Positions 1 to 11,941 of a DNA stretch of 64,000 nt are shown piece after piece. The position numbers were made by a program, and so were the translations under genes. Under the pieces are notes generated by a model. That model was given only the letters and a program-made list of their open reading frames with translations. It had not been told where the DNA came from and did not search any database. This DNA is from an uncultured Acidobacteriia bacterium (GTDB lineage: Bacteria > Acidobacteriota > Terriglobia > Bryobacterales > Bryobacteraceae): contig CAIQWJ010000016.1 in the NCBI GenBank assembly GCA_903875575.1, forward strand, positions 30,450 through 94,449. The letters run 5' to 3'. Position 1 is the stretch's first letter; each line of letters opens with the position of its first letter.

Positions 1-407
1 GGGTCCGTGGGGCCGTCGCTTACCGCGAAGTCGTCGGGGCTGAGGACGACAGATTGTTCGTGCGGGCCGGCGGACCACACGACGGCGCTGTAGTTGGCTC
101 CACCGGGCTTCTTTTCGGAGAGCAGGAGCGCGACGGGCATGGGAACATCCGTGCTGAGTTCAAAGCGGATGGACTGGAGTTCCGGCATAGGCAACTGGGC
201 TAGAGGCAGGTACAGGACGCTGCGCGCGCCGGAGGGTGAAGCGGTGTAGGTGAAGACAAGCGAACCGTTCGCGGAATGGACCTCGCTGCCGGCACCGATG
301 GCATTCCAGCCACTGGTGCCTTGCTGAAAGTCCTGGCTGAGGATGGGGTCTGCGGCGGCCAGTGGCAGCGCAGCGAGCAGCAGGACGACAATGGTGGTCA
401 GGCGCAA
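1..407 (-). CDS. exported protein of unknown function, N-terminal part only
   Basis: The reverse strand is open from a TTG at 407 to the left edge, so about 135 N-terminal residues are visible and the stop lies outside the window. The N-terminus is a typical signal peptide: a basic start (LRL), a hydrophobic run rich in Val, Leu and Ala, then LAAADP as a likely cleavage region. The mature part (LSQDFQQGTSGWNAIG and onward) reads like a beta-rich extracellular domain, as in carbohydrate-binding or jelly-roll proteins, but no family is recognised. No in-frame ATG exists nearby. TTG was chosen because a GGAG lies just upstream and the signal peptide begins there. The start lies back-to-back with the start of the next gene. 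Confidence 0.55.
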   Translation of the reverse strand, partial: MRLTTIVVLLLAALPLAAADPILSQDFQQGTSGWNAIGAGSEVHSANGSLVFTYTASPSGARSVLYLPLAQLPMPELQSIRFELSTDVPMPVALLLSEKKPGGANYSAVVWSAGPHEQSVVLSPDDFAVSDGPTD

Positions 408-1664
408 ATGTCTCCGGTATCCAATCCCGTTTCCAACTCCGAGAATACAACCGTGTCCGACGTGGCCCGGTTGCACGGGACGCTGCCGGTGCGCAATTCG
501 GATCTGATCCTCGCGATTCTGTTTGGCGCGATGATTCTTTTCGCGCATGACGGAGCGCAACGGTGGCTGGTGCTTGGTCTGGGTGTGTTGCAGCTCATTG
601 AAGGGCGGATACCGTTTCTGCGCACAGCGGCGGGGCGGATGTCGTCGGTGTTTCTGCAACTCGCGCTGGGTTGCGAATTGATGCACATTACCGGAGACAT
701 TGCGAGCCCTTACTATCCGATTCTGCTGTTGCCGGTGGTTTCGACGGCGACGTATCTGGGCGTAGTCGCAACGGTCGTGGCATCGGTGGCGGCGGTGGCG
801 GCGTCGTTATCGTTCCTGCTGTTCATCGACTGGTCACAGGTGGAGATGGATCCGGAGGGCCGGCATGTGCTGGCGATTCGCTGTCTGCTGATGGCGGCTA
901 CGGCCGTGCTGGTGAATGCGCTGGGGACGGCGATCCGATCGGAATCGGCGCGGAATAAGGCGACTGCCGAGAAACTTGCGATCGCGAACGAGAGTCTGTT
1001 GGCGGCCGAGGCGGCGGTGCGTCGCGCGGAGAGACTAGCGGCGCTGGGGCAGTTGACGGCGGGGTTGGCGCATGAATTGCGGAATCCGCTGGCGAGCATC
1101 AAGGGGTCGGCCGATTTGCTGGCGCGGGCGGCTGCGGGGCGTGATGCGATGGCGCAGGAACTGGGTGAAATTATCAGTTCGGAAGTGGACCGGACGAATC
1201 TTCTGGTCACGCGGTTTCTGGATTTCGCGCGGCCGCTGGAGCCGCATCGGGAGATGGCGGATGTTACGGCGGTTATTGATCGCGCGGCGGCGCATGCAGG
1301 GGTTGCAATCGTCCGCGAGTATGCCGCGGACGTGCCGCAGTTGTCGATTGATCCGACGCTGATGGAGCAGGTGTTTATCAATTTGCTGAGCAATGCGGCT
1401 CAGGCGTCGGAAGCGGGGCAACCAGTGACGGTGACCACGCGTCTGACGGAAGAGAACGTGGAGATCAGCGTGGCAGACCGCGGGTGTGGGATTCCCGCGG
1501 AAAAGCTGGAAGCCGTGTTCAATCCTTTTATGACGACGAAGCCCACGGGTGTGGGGCTGGGTCTTGCAATTGTGGCGAAGATTGTGGACGGGCACGGCGG
1601 TAAAATGACGGTGGAAAGCACGCTTGGGGAAGGCAGTACGTTCCGTATCAGCCTGCCGGTTTAA
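408..1664 (+). CDS. membrane sensor histidine kinase, NtrB/ZraS type
   Basis: Sensor kinase of a two-component system, 418 residues from ATG 408. Residues about 30-190 hold several hydrophobic segments that form a membrane-embedded sensor. A short coiled linker leads to the dimerisation domain with the H-box HELRNPLASIKG, where His222 is the predicted phosphorylation site. The HATPase domain follows, with an N-box (NLLSNAAQA), the G1 box DRGCGIP and G2 box GVGLGLAIV. There is no PAS or HAMP domain. It lies 3 bp upstream of an NtrC-type regulator, its almost certain partner. A longer reading from ATG 276 would overlap the divergent gene and is unlikely. GTG 453, with GAGA eight bases upstream, is another possible start. 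The signal sensed is unknown. Confidence 0.9.
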   Translation: MSPVSNPVSNSENTTVSDVARLHGTLPVRNSDLILAILFGAMILFAHDGAQRWLVLGLGVLQLIEGRIPFLRTAAGRMSSVFLQLALGCELMHITGDIASPYYPILLLPVVSTATYLGVVATVVASVAAVAASLSFLLFIDWSQVEMDPEGRHVLAIRCLLMAATAVLVNALGTAIRSESARNKATAEKLAIANESLLAAEAAVRRAERLAALGQLTAGLAHELRNPLASIKGSADLLARAAAGRDAMAQELGEIISSEVDRTNLLVTRFLDFARPLEPHREMADVTAVIDRAAAHAGVAIVREYAADVPQLSIDPTLMEQVFINLLSNAAQASEAGQPVTVTTRLTEENVEISVADRGCGIPAEKLEAVFNPFMTTKPTGVGLGLAIVAKIVDGHGGKMTVESTLGEGSTFRISLPV

Positions 1665-1667
1665 CTC

Positions 1668-3017
<1,350 letters not shown>

Positions 3018-3024
3018 CGGGGGG

Positions 3025-3528
3025 CTAGCGGCTTTGCTTGCCAAGTAGCGACACAAGGTATTCCTGAGCCGCGGGCTCGTTGCGGATGACCTTCCAGCAG
3101 TCAAATGCTCGCGAGACCGATCTCACCAGGTTTCCCGCTTCGGTGGGCGTCCACACCCGCGCGGTATTGTAATCGGCATCTTCCCTTTCCTGGTGAGCCT
3201 TCAGGAAAGCACTGGCAACGGTTAACAGATGGTTGGCGGCTGTGTGGTCTGGCGTGCCCGCTACCATCCTCTTTAAACCGGCATTCAGCGCCGAGATTCT
3301 GTTCGACGACGCGTTCTTCATCTTTCCATGCTCGAAGATTCGACCGAGGGACGGTCGAAATTCAGCGCGATGCCAGTTTAGGGTTGCTTCAGATATCAGG
3401 AGATGGAATAAAGCATAGTACGCGGTGGAAACTGCCCTGCGGAGAGTGGCCTGGCGGGGAATATCGATGGACGCGTCCATGTCCGCGAGACTCCGGGCCA
3501 CATCCAGGAGGTCTTCGGCAAATTGCAT
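3025..3528 (-). CDS. HEPN-like domain protein
   Basis: Helical protein of 167 residues. Residues 28-45 (TLRRAVSTAYYALFHLLI) match the helix typical of HEPN and HEPN-related small proteins, where an Arg followed by AYYA.FH is common. The usual HEPN RNase motif (Arg, four to six residues, His) is not clear: RPSLGRIFEHGK is the nearest candidate, so nuclease activity is not assured. The gene follows a 106-residue partner with a 3-bp gap on the same strand. The pairing of a HEPN protein with a small second protein resembles toxin-antitoxin organisation. It converges on the response regulator gene, with 7 bp between the stops. Confidence 0.6.
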   Translation of the reverse strand: MQFAEDLLDVARSLADMDASIDIPRQATLRRAVSTAYYALFHLLISEATLNWHRAEFRPSLGRIFEHGKMKNASSNRISALNAGLKRMVAGTPDHTAANHLLTVASAFLKAHQEREDADYNTARVWTPTEAGNLVRSVSRAFDCWKVIRNEPAAQEYLVSLLGKQSR

Positions 3529-3531
3529 CGA

Positions 3532-3852
3532 TTACGCCCAGGCAGGATCGTTCAACTGCGTCTGCTCGGCCTGGCTTCGATACCTGAAATATGGAAGTAC
3601 GCCCCACTGCTCCAGCGGTTCTACCCGCTGATAGATGGCGGACTCAAACCTGTCCGCAACGTTCAGCACCTGATCGCGCCGGCTTGCGGTGTCGTCTGAG
3701 AGGAGGACGCGGAAGAACACTGCGGCGTCGCCCGTCGCGTCGTCTCCAAAGTCGTAACGCACGCGCACGACCTGAGGATGGAGAGTCCGCTCAACTTCCG
3801 AAATAGCGGTATCGAACTGGTTCTGCTGCACCAAGGCCCGGGGGACAATCAC
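3532..3852 (-). CDS. small conserved protein, partner of the HEPN-like protein
   Basis: Protein of 106 residues from a GTG start; an ATG eight bases upstream is out of frame and stops immediately. Recognisable blocks are VVRVRYDFGDDATGDAAVFF, a central amphipathic helix, and a C-terminal PYFRYRSQAEQTQL. I recall this combination from small proteins encoded beside HEPN-like proteins. It is not an obvious minimal nucleotidyltransferase, because no GS..RG signature is present. It is the first gene of a two-gene unit and could be the antitoxin or the substrate-recognition partner. The function is not known. Confidence 0.55.
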   Translation of the reverse strand: MIVPRALVQQNQFDTAISEVERTLHPQVVRVRYDFGDDATGDAAVFFRVLLSDDTASRRDQVLNVADRFESAIYQRVEPLEQWGVLPYFRYRSQAEQTQLNDPAWA

Positions 3853-3892
3853 GACTTCATTATCGCACCGACGGAGTGTCTGCTTTGAGCTG

Positions 3893-6133
<2,241 letters not shown>

Positions 6134-6148
6134 GGGAACTTCTATTCT

Positions 6149-7069
6149 ATGGGCTTCGCCGAGTTGCATTTACATCTGGAGGGAACGATTGATCGGGAGA
6201 CGGTGATGTTGCTGGATCCATCGATCAGTCGCGAGGAGGTGGATCACGTCTGGGACTTCACGGACTTCAACGGGTTTCTGGAGTGTTTCAAGTTCGCGGC
6301 GCGGCGTTTGCGGGGGCCGGCAGACTATGCGCTGATCACGCGGCGGATGATTGAGGGGCTCTCGCAGCAGGGGATCTCTTATGCCGAGGTCACGCTTGGG
6401 GCTGGTGTTGTGCTTTGGCGAGGTTTCCATTTCGAAAGTGTGTGGCGGGCGATTCGCGAGGCGCAAAAGGAAGCAGAGGCGTATGTGGCGGGGCGGTCAC
6501 CTGTGGAGATTCACTGGAATCTGGACGCGATCCGGCAGATGGGGCCGGAGCATGTGATGGAGATCGCGAAGCTGAGCGCGCGGTATGTGGGTGACGGCGT
6601 GGTGTCGTTCGGGATCGGCGGTGACGAGGTGCGTGGGCCTGCTGCGGAGTTTGGCGAGGCTTATCGCTATGCGAAGGATGCGGGGCTGCGGTTGACGGCT
6701 CACGCGGGTGAGACGGATGGGCCGGCTTCGGTGCGGGCGGCGCTGGATATTGGGGCGGAACGGATCGGGCACGGGATTCGCGCGGTGGAGGATGCAGATT
6801 TGCTACGGCGTTTGCGGGAGGAGAAGATTCCGCTGGAAGTTTGCATTACGAGCAATGTAAAGACGGGGGCGGTGGCGCGGTTGGACGCGCATCCGGTGCG
6901 GCGGTTGGTGGATGCGGGGGTAATTGTGACGCTGAATACCGATGACCCGGGGATGTTTGGGTGCGATCTGGCGGGTGAGTTCGGGCTGGCGGAGACGGTG
7001 TTCGGGATCAGTGGGGGGGAGTTGGAGGGGATCCGGGCGAATGCTATGGAGTATCGATTTCGGAAGTAA
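6149..7069 (+). CDS. adenosine deaminase family protein
   Basis: Metal-dependent amidohydrolase-fold deaminase of 306 residues. The metal site is complete: HLHLEG at the very N-terminus, HAGE in the centre (also holding part of the catalytic site), HG in GHGIRA, and NTDDP near the C-terminus. The substrate-proximal GGDE motif is also present. Members of this family deaminate adenosine, or in some bacteria aminodeoxyfutalosine in the futalosine menaquinone pathway. The sequence alone does not settle which. ATG 6149 is the only sensible start because HLHLEG begins eight residues later. The stop codon abuts the stop of the convergent vapC gene. Confidence 0.9.
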   Translation: MGFAELHLHLEGTIDRETVMLLDPSISREEVDHVWDFTDFNGFLECFKFAARRLRGPADYALITRRMIEGLSQQGISYAEVTLGAGVVLWRGFHFESVWRAIREAQKEAEAYVAGRSPVEIHWNLDAIRQMGPEHVMEIAKLSARYVGDGVVSFGIGGDEVRGPAAEFGEAYRYAKDAGLRLTAHAGETDGPASVRAALDIGAERIGHGIRAVEDADLLRRLREEKIPLEVCITSNVKTGAVARLDAHPVRRLVDAGVIVTLNTDDPGMFGCDLAGEFGLAETVFGISGGELEGIRANAMEYRFRK

Positions 7070-7510
7070 CTACTTTGCGGATTTTTTGCTGAGGGATCGC
7101 CAGCGTAGACCGGGGAAACGGGCAAAGTCGCGATCTTCCGTGATCCACTCACAGCCGTGCTCAATTGCGAGGGCGGCGAACCAGGCGTCTGGAATCAGGT
7201 CTCCCGTTGCCTTCGTGGTCCGGCACAGTTCGCAGAACATCTGCCAATGGCGCGGGCCGGGATGGATGACGCGACAATGCGGCTGATTGACCAGGGATTG
7301 GGCGAATGAAACCACATCCGCCACGGGGTCCGGCCGTGGATAAATGCGGGGATTGGTGACGATGCGCATGAGGCCCGACAGTGCTAAGGGTGACACGCCA
7401 TAGGGTTCATCGCCATTGATGAGCGATTCGAGCCAAGGCCTATATAGACCATGCAGAGAAGCATCGTCGCGATATGCATGGATCAGGACATTAACGTCGG
7501 CCAGGATCAA
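7070..7510 (-). CDS. vapC: PIN-domain ribonuclease toxin, VapC family
   Basis: Toxin of 146 residues with the PIN fold. The acidic metal-binding residues are visible: Asp5 in the first strand (ILADVNVLIHAY), Glu/Asp residues in the middle, and the C-terminal cluster IPDAWFAALA ... ITEDRDF. VapC toxins are Mg2+-dependent endoribonucleases that cut tRNA or rRNA. The start codon at 7510 lies inside the end of the antitoxin gene (20-base overlap), as is usual for vapBC. The C-terminal FPGLRWRSL is typical of the subgroup with about 140 residues. The toxin is intact. Confidence 0.9.
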   Translation of the reverse strand: MILADVNVLIHAYRDDASLHGLYRPWLESLINGDEPYGVSPLALSGLMRIVTNPRIYPRPDPVADVVSFAQSLVNQPHCRVIHPGPRHWQMFCELCRTTKATGDLIPDAWFAALAIEHGCEWITEDRDFARFPGLRWRSLSKKSAK

Positions 7511-7757
7511 GGCGGCCTTCCATGATGTCGAGCAACTCGGCGCTGTTGTTGATGTCGATACCGGGCCACGTGCCGCCGCCCTGTCTGCTCACTGGCAGCG
7601 TGACCTTCGGTCGCCGGTGTGGCTTCCCGGCATCCTTCACCACGAGGTGAAGGCCTTTTTCGATGAGGGCGGTGAGTGTCGTTTGTTGCCGGGCGGCTTC
7701 AGCCTTCGCCTCTTCCAGCAGGCTTTCTTCCAGTCGTACGGTAGTCCTCAGTTGCAT
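7491..7757 (-). CDS. vapB: ribbon-helix-helix antitoxin, VapB family
   Basis: Antitoxin of 88 residues. The N-terminus QLRTTVRLEESLLEEAKAEA is a ribbon-helix-helix DNA-binding domain. The C-terminal half, rich in Pro, Gly and Lys, is the likely VapC-binding tail. ATG 7757 is chosen over an upstream in-frame ATG at 7790 because AGAGG lies at the right distance and the RHH strand begins at residue 2. It overlaps vapC by 20 bases. A small palindrome just upstream is a likely autoregulatory operator. Confidence 0.85.
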   Translation of the reverse strand: MQLRTTVRLEESLLEEAKAEAARQQTTLTALIEKGLHLVVKDAGKPHRRPKVTLPVSRQGGGTWPGIDINNSAELLDIMEGRLDPGRR

Positions 7758-7773
7758 ATGACCTCTGCAATCA

Positions 7774-7784
7774 GTATGACATAC
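7774..7784. promoter_or_regulatory. putative VapB operator palindrome
   Basis: GTATG-A-CATAC is a perfect inverted repeat around one central base, 17 bp upstream of the vapB start. RHH antitoxins usually repress their own promoter through short palindromes at this location. A second ATGTC half-site lies alongside. The operator role is inferred. Confidence 0.4.
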
Positions 7785-7807
7785 AGACATATCACCAGGT
7801 CCGGTGT

Positions 7808-8596
7808 CTACTCCCGGCAGATACCGCGCTGGCTGCTGCGGATGAAGCGCACAAGGTGGAGAGTATTTTCGTCCGGGAGTTCGGTCTCGATCTTCGTCAG
7901 GGCCTCTTCAAGTTTGAGGCCGGAGCGGTAGAGCACGCGATAGGCGCTCTTGATTTTCGCTACCTGCGAAGCGGCAAAGCCCGCGCGCCGGAGGCCGACG
8001 ACGTTGAGCCCTTTCGCCTCCGCATAAAGGCCGGCGTACATGAAGAACGGGGGCAAATCCAGATTGACGCGGGTGCTGCCGGCGACCATGGCGAGGCGAC
8101 CGATTTTCGAGAACTGGTGGATGCCGACGCCGCCGGAGATAAAGGCCTGGTCCTCGACTTCGACATAGCCTGCGACTAACGAGCAACTGGCGATTACGGT
8201 GTTATTGCCAATCGTGCAGTTGTGGGCGATATGACCGCTGGTCATGATGTAGTTGTCATCGCCAAGTGTGGTGACCGATTCCGGTTTGGTGCCGCGCGAG
8301 ATGGTGTAGTGCTCGCGGATCTTGTTGCGATGGCCGATGCGGAGATAGCTGCGTTCGCCGGTGAAATTTTTATCGAGAGGGTCGGTACCGAGCGCTGTGC
8401 CGGCGGAGATTTCGTTGCCGTCGCCAAGGGTGGTCCAGCGTTTGACGAAACAGTAGGGTTCGAAGAGGCAATCGGCACCGATGACGACGTCCTGCTCGAT
8501 GATGCAGAACTCGCCGATGCGGGTGCGGGGGCCGATAACGGCCTCGGGATGGACGCGGGCGGTGTGCGCGATGATGGCGGAACTATCGATAGCCAC
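7808..8596 (-). CDS. lpxA: acyl-ACP--UDP-N-acetylglucosamine O-acyltransferase
   Basis: First enzyme of lipid A synthesis, transferring a 3-hydroxyacyl chain to UDP-GlcNAc in the cytoplasm; 262 residues, the usual family length. Most of the chain is left-handed beta-helix hexapeptide repeats (pattern IG..., VI...). The catalytic His lies in SGHIAHNCTIGN. The C-terminal helical part (residues about 190-262) contains GLRRAGFA, as in E. coli LpxA. The usual partners lpxD, fabZ and lpxB are not adjacent. The next gene upstream is 25 bp away on the same strand. Confidence 0.95.
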   Translation of the reverse strand: MAIDSSAIIAHTARVHPEAVIGPRTRIGEFCIIEQDVVIGADCLFEPYCFVKRWTTLGDGNEISAGTALGTDPLDKNFTGERSYLRIGHRNKIREHYTISRGTKPESVTTLGDDNYIMTSGHIAHNCTIGNNTVIASCSLVAGYVEVEDQAFISGGVGIHQFSKIGRLAMVAGSTRVNLDLPPFFMYAGLYAEAKGLNVVGLRRAGFAASQVAKIKSAYRVLYRSGLKLEEALTKIETELPDENTLHLVRFIRSSQRGICRE

Positions 8597-8621
8597 GGTT
8601 TACATCATCTCAGGCGCGGGG

Positions 8622-9272
8622 TTACTTTCGCGCTGCAGCGGCGAAGGAGGTAAACAGGCGGGCCTGGAGTTCGTCGTCCACCATATCTTCGGGATGCCAC
8701 TGGACGGCAATGGCGAAGCGGGCGGCGGGAAAGACGAGGCCTTCCACGACGCCGTCTTCGGGGTCGCGAGCGGCGACGATCAGGCCGTCGCCCGGGCGAT
8801 CCACCGCCTGGTGGTGCCGGGAGTTCACGCTGGCTTTGCGGGCACCGAAGATTTCTGTCAGGCTGCCTTCCAGGGTGACTTCGTGAACGGGAATGCCGAG
8901 GGTGAGCTTCTTATGCTTTTCGGTGTTGGGCAGATGCTGGATCAGGGTGCCGCCGCGAACGACGTTTAAGATTTGATGCCCGCGGCAGATGGCGAGTATG
9001 GGAAGATCGCGCGAGAGGGCGGTGCGGATGAGTTCGCTTTCGTAGGCGTCGCGTTCACGATCGGGTTGGTCCGTTTCGCGCAGGCGCTCGGCACCGTAAA
9101 GGGCGGGGTCCACGTCGGTACCGCCAGTGAGCAGCAGGCCGGTCACGGTATCGAGCGACTCGCCGGAATCTGCGGCGTAGGTGACCGGCTCCAGGCCGGC
9201 GCGCTGGAGGGCGAGGCGGTAAGGAACCGCCTTATCTTCACTCCGTGTTGCGAGAGCGACGCGAATGGCCAT
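8622..9272 (-). CDS. gamma-glutamyl-gamma-aminobutyrate hydrolase family (peptidase C26)
   Basis: Class I glutamine amidotransferase-like hydrolase of 216 residues, related to PuuD, which cleaves gamma-glutamyl amides. The nucleophilic Cys is in AICRGHQILNVV, and the His/Glu pair is in AVQWHPEDM. GGTDVDPALYG near residue 50 is the family's substrate-pocket motif. No polyamine-catabolism genes are nearby, so the substrate is open. The start overlaps the end of the MgtC-like gene by 35 bases, suggesting coupled translation. Confidence 0.85.
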   Translation of the reverse strand: MAIRVALATRSEDKAVPYRLALQRAGLEPVTYAADSGESLDTVTGLLLTGGTDVDPALYGAERLRETDQPDRERDAYESELIRTALSRDLPILAICRGHQILNVVRGGTLIQHLPNTEKHKKLTLGIPVHEVTLEGSLTEIFGARKASVNSRHHQAVDRPGDGLIVAARDPEDGVVEGLVFPAARFAIAVQWHPEDMVDDELQARLFTSFAAAARK

Positions 9273-9720
9273 TGGCTTCCTCCTCTTTCTCGCGCTGGCC
9301 TTCCAGCAGACGTTTGACTGGTATCAGAGCCACCATAGTGAACGCGTCCATGGCGGCGAGGACCAGCGCGATTTCTATGCGGCCCAGGGCTACGGCAGCG
9401 CCAATGGCACCTGCCGCCCAGATGCTGGCCGCAGTGGCGGTGCCGCGAACATTGAGACCATCTCGTACGATGGCACCGCCGCCGACAAAGCCGATGCCGG
9501 TGATCAATCCCTGCATCAGGCGCGAACCATCTCCGTTGACGTTATCGAGGCAAAGGAGGAAGCCGCAGCTTGCCATGGAGACGAGCGGGAAGGTTCGAAT
9601 GCCCACCGAATTGCCCTGTTTTTCGCTCCACCAGCCCGTAGGCATAACGAGAATCCAGGCAATTGCGACCCGTTCGAAACAGAGCCACAAAAAATGCCAG
9701 TTGACGGAAAGGGGCTGCAT
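9238..9720 (-). CDS. MgtC/SapB family membrane protein
   Basis: Integral membrane protein of 160 residues with about four or five hydrophobic helices. The family signature is clear: GIRTFPLVSMASCG, GDGSRLMQGLITGIGFVGGG and GTATAASIWAAGAIGAAVAL. MgtC proteins help growth under low magnesium and modulate ATP synthase in pathogens; in environmental bacteria the role is uncertain. The C-terminus is short and charged (REKEEEANGHSRR) without the extra cytoplasmic domain of Salmonella MgtC. It is first in an apparent unit with the C26 hydrolase and diverges from galM with 37 bp between. Confidence 0.85.
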   Translation of the reverse strand: MQPLSVNWHFLWLCFERVAIAWILVMPTGWWSEKQGNSVGIRTFPLVSMASCGFLLCLDNVNGDGSRLMQGLITGIGFVGGGAIVRDGLNVRGTATAASIWAAGAIGAAVALGRIEIALVLAAMDAFTMVALIPVKRLLEGQREKEEEANGHSRRSRNTE

Positions 9721-9757
9721 ACTGATATGTTGAGCTTACCGTACAACAGGATTAACC

Positions 9758-10867
9758 ATGCCGTTTAGACTATTCACGATACTCACACTGACCGCCTTTG
9801 CCATGTCCGCAGCCACCGTTCAGAAATCAGATTTTGGGAAGACTGCCGACGGAACGTCCGTCGCGCTTTACACGCTGACCAATGCCAAAGGCATGGAAGC
9901 GAAGATCATTACATGGGGCGGCACAGTGGTGTCGCTGAAGACGCCGGATCGCAAGGGCGCGATGAGCGATATCGTGCTGGGCTATGACAATCTGGCCGGC
10001 TACGCGAAGGGCGGCGCGTTTTTTGGAGCGCTGGTGGGGCGTTATGCGAACCGACTGGCGAAAGGCCAGTTTCCGATTGACGGCAAGACGTACACGGTGC
10101 CGAAGAACAATGGCGAGAATGCGCTCCATGGCGGAATTCGCGGCTTTGACAAGAGAGTCTGGACGGCGAAGGAACTGCCAGGCGGTGCGCTGGAGCTGAC
10201 ATATGTCAGCAAAGACGGCGAAGAGGGCTACCCGGGTACACTGACGGCGACCGTGACCTACACGCTGACCGACGACAATCGCCTGCGCATTCACTATGCC
10301 GCGGTGACGGACAAGCCGACGGTGGTGAATCTGACGAATCATTCTTATTTCAACCTGAAGGGCGATGGCGACATTCTTGGCCACCTGGTCACGCTCAATG
10401 CCGATCGCTACACGCCCGTGGATGCGGGGCTGATTCCGACTGGTGAACTGCGGCCAGTGGAAGGGACCCCGTTTGATTTCCGCAAGGCCCGCACGCCGGG
10501 CGAACGGATCGGCCAGGCCGACGAGCAGCTTAAGCTGGGCAAGGGTTATGACCACAACTGGGTACTGAATCGCGTGGGTGCGGCGGCCGGCACCCTGAGT
10601 CTGGCGGCCAAGGTGGAAGAAAACGGCGTCTCCGGGCGGGTGATGGAGATCTATACAGACCAGCCGGGCGTGCAGTTCTATACGGGTAATTTTCTGGATG
10701 GGACGGAAAAGGGTAAAGGCGGCAAGGTTTACAATCTGCATGCAGGGTTCTGCTTTGAGACGCAGCACTTTCCGGATTCGCCGAACCATCCCGCATTCCC
10801 CTCCACGCTGCTGAAACCGGGCGAGAAGTACGATACGACGACGGAGTTTCGGTTCAGCGCCAAATAA
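9758..10867 (+). CDS. galM: exported aldose 1-epimerase (mutarotase)
   Basis: Interconverts alpha and beta anomers of aldoses such as galactose and glucose; 369 residues. A signal peptide (residues 1-18, ending AMSAATV) points to the periplasm, as in Acinetobacter mutarotase. Family motifs are GRYANRLAKG, ALHGG, the catalytic His in VNLTNHSYFNLKG, DHNWVL, and the catalytic Glu in GFCFETQHFPDSPNHP. The length and signal peptide match the exported group rather than cytoplasmic GalM. It is monocistronic and converges on a Sel1-repeat gene, with a terminator hairpin between. Confidence 0.95.
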   Translation: MPFRLFTILTLTAFAMSAATVQKSDFGKTADGTSVALYTLTNAKGMEAKIITWGGTVVSLKTPDRKGAMSDIVLGYDNLAGYAKGGAFFGALVGRYANRLAKGQFPIDGKTYTVPKNNGENALHGGIRGFDKRVWTAKELPGGALELTYVSKDGEEGYPGTLTATVTYTLTDDNRLRIHYAAVTDKPTVVNLTNHSYFNLKGDGDILGHLVTLNADRYTPVDAGLIPTGELRPVEGTPFDFRKARTPGERIGQADEQLKLGKGYDHNWVLNRVGAAAGTLSLAAKVEENGVSGRVMEIYTDQPGVQFYTGNFLDGTEKGKGGKVYNLHAGFCFETQHFPDSPNHPAFPSTLLKPGEKYDTTTEFRFSAK

Positions 10868-10873
10868 GCGCAC

Positions 10874-10921
10874 AAAAAAACCCGGCGGACCCTTCCCCCC
10901 TCTAGAAAAGGATCCGCCGGG
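10874..10921 (-). terminator. rho-independent terminator of the Sel1-repeat gene
   Basis: Arms at 10881-10894 and 10908-10921 form a 14-bp stem with one mismatch (CCCGGCGGA-C/T-CCTT) around a 13-base loop. Seven A residues at 10874-10880 read as a T tract after the hairpin on the reverse strand, so it terminates the gene ending at 10981. On the forward strand the hairpin has no T tract but may still help end galM. Confidence 0.75.
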
Positions 10922-10980
10922 CGGTTCGATAGTGTTTTCGCCGCTTTCTGCGGCTCAGCCCCGTTGTAAGGTGCCTGTGT

Positions 10981-11802
10981 CTATCGTCCCGAAGCTACAA
11001 GAACCGGTTTCCATTCGCTGACGGATAGCTGCGTGCGCGTCACAGCTTCGGGCGAGAGTTTGGCCGTGAGGGCCGCGCGCTGCCGTTCCGCCATCTTCTC
11101 CTGCTGTTTGGCCGCCAGCGAGGACCAGAAGAGGGCCTGCTCCGTGTTGGCCTTCACGCCCTGGCCGTGTTCGTACATCGTGGCCAGTTGCGCTTCGGCA
11201 GGTCCGAAGCCCTGTTGGGCGGCCTTGTGGATCAGGGCGAAGGCCGCAGCATCGTCCTTTATCTGGCCACCCTTGCCCTTTGCGATCATCATGCCGAGGT
11301 TGTATTGGGCGGGGGCAACGCCGTGTTCGGCGGCCTTACTGTACCAACTGGCGGCGGCTTTATCGTTCTGCGGAACGCCGAAGCCTTCTTCAAACAGGCG
11401 ACCGATTCCGTAATCCGCGGCGGCATCGCCCTGCTCCGCTGCCATCTCATACCAGCGCATCGCCTGACCGTAATCCTGCTGCACGCCAACACCTTTGGCG
11501 TAGAGCAGACCCAACTGGAACTCCGCAGTGCCGTTTCCCTTGGCCGCAGCCGCCTGAAACAGCTGCATGGCCGTTTCCGCATTGCGTTCTACTCCCAGGC
11601 CGCGGGAATACATGATGCCGAGATTGGCCTGCGCATTGGCATCGCCCTGGTCGGCCATGTGGCTCCAGAGCTTCAGGGCCGTGGGATAGTCGCCACTTCT
11701 GAAGGCCGTCATGGCGGGTTGCTCGGCCGGGCCGGGCGGGACGGCGGCTAAGCCAAAGCCTGCCAATGTCAGGAAGATTGCTGTAATGGTGAGTGTTTTC
11801 AT
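10981..11802 (-). CDS. exported Sel1-repeat (tetratricopeptide-like) protein
   Basis: Protein of 273 residues with a signal peptide (residues 1-19, LAGFGLAA) followed by about six Sel1-like repeats of 36 residues. Each repeat carries a version of A..LG.MY..G.GV..N...A...Y..AA..G. Sel1 repeats form alpha-solenoids that bind other proteins, usually in the periplasm or at the cell surface in signalling or envelope assembly. The last part (TAKLSPEAVTRTQLSVSEWKP) is outside the repeats. It has its own terminator and no operon partner. Confidence 0.85.
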   Translation of the reverse strand: MKTLTITAIFLTLAGFGLAAVPPGPAEQPAMTAFRSGDYPTALKLWSHMADQGDANAQANLGIMYSRGLGVERNAETAMQLFQAAAAKGNGTAEFQLGLLYAKGVGVQQDYGQAMRWYEMAAEQGDAAADYGIGRLFEEGFGVPQNDKAAASWYSKAAEHGVAPAQYNLGMMIAKGKGGQIKDDAAAFALIHKAAQQGFGPAEAQLATMYEHGQGVKANTEQALFWSSLAAKQQEKMAERQRAALTAKLSPEAVTRTQLSVSEWKPVLVASGR

Positions 11803-11941
11803 TCGATACGTCTCCCGAGGGGCCGAGATGGCCTTTACATTTCGTTACATTACTCTCTTTGGGGGCCGAAAGCAAGGGCTCTGTAACGATTCGTAAATAT
11901 ATTTTTGAGGGGAGAACGACTTGGCGCTGGCGCAACTGCTC

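Noticed and set aside
9827..10873. Reverse-strand frame of 348 codons
   Set aside because: Antisense to the aldose 1-epimerase, which has all family motifs.
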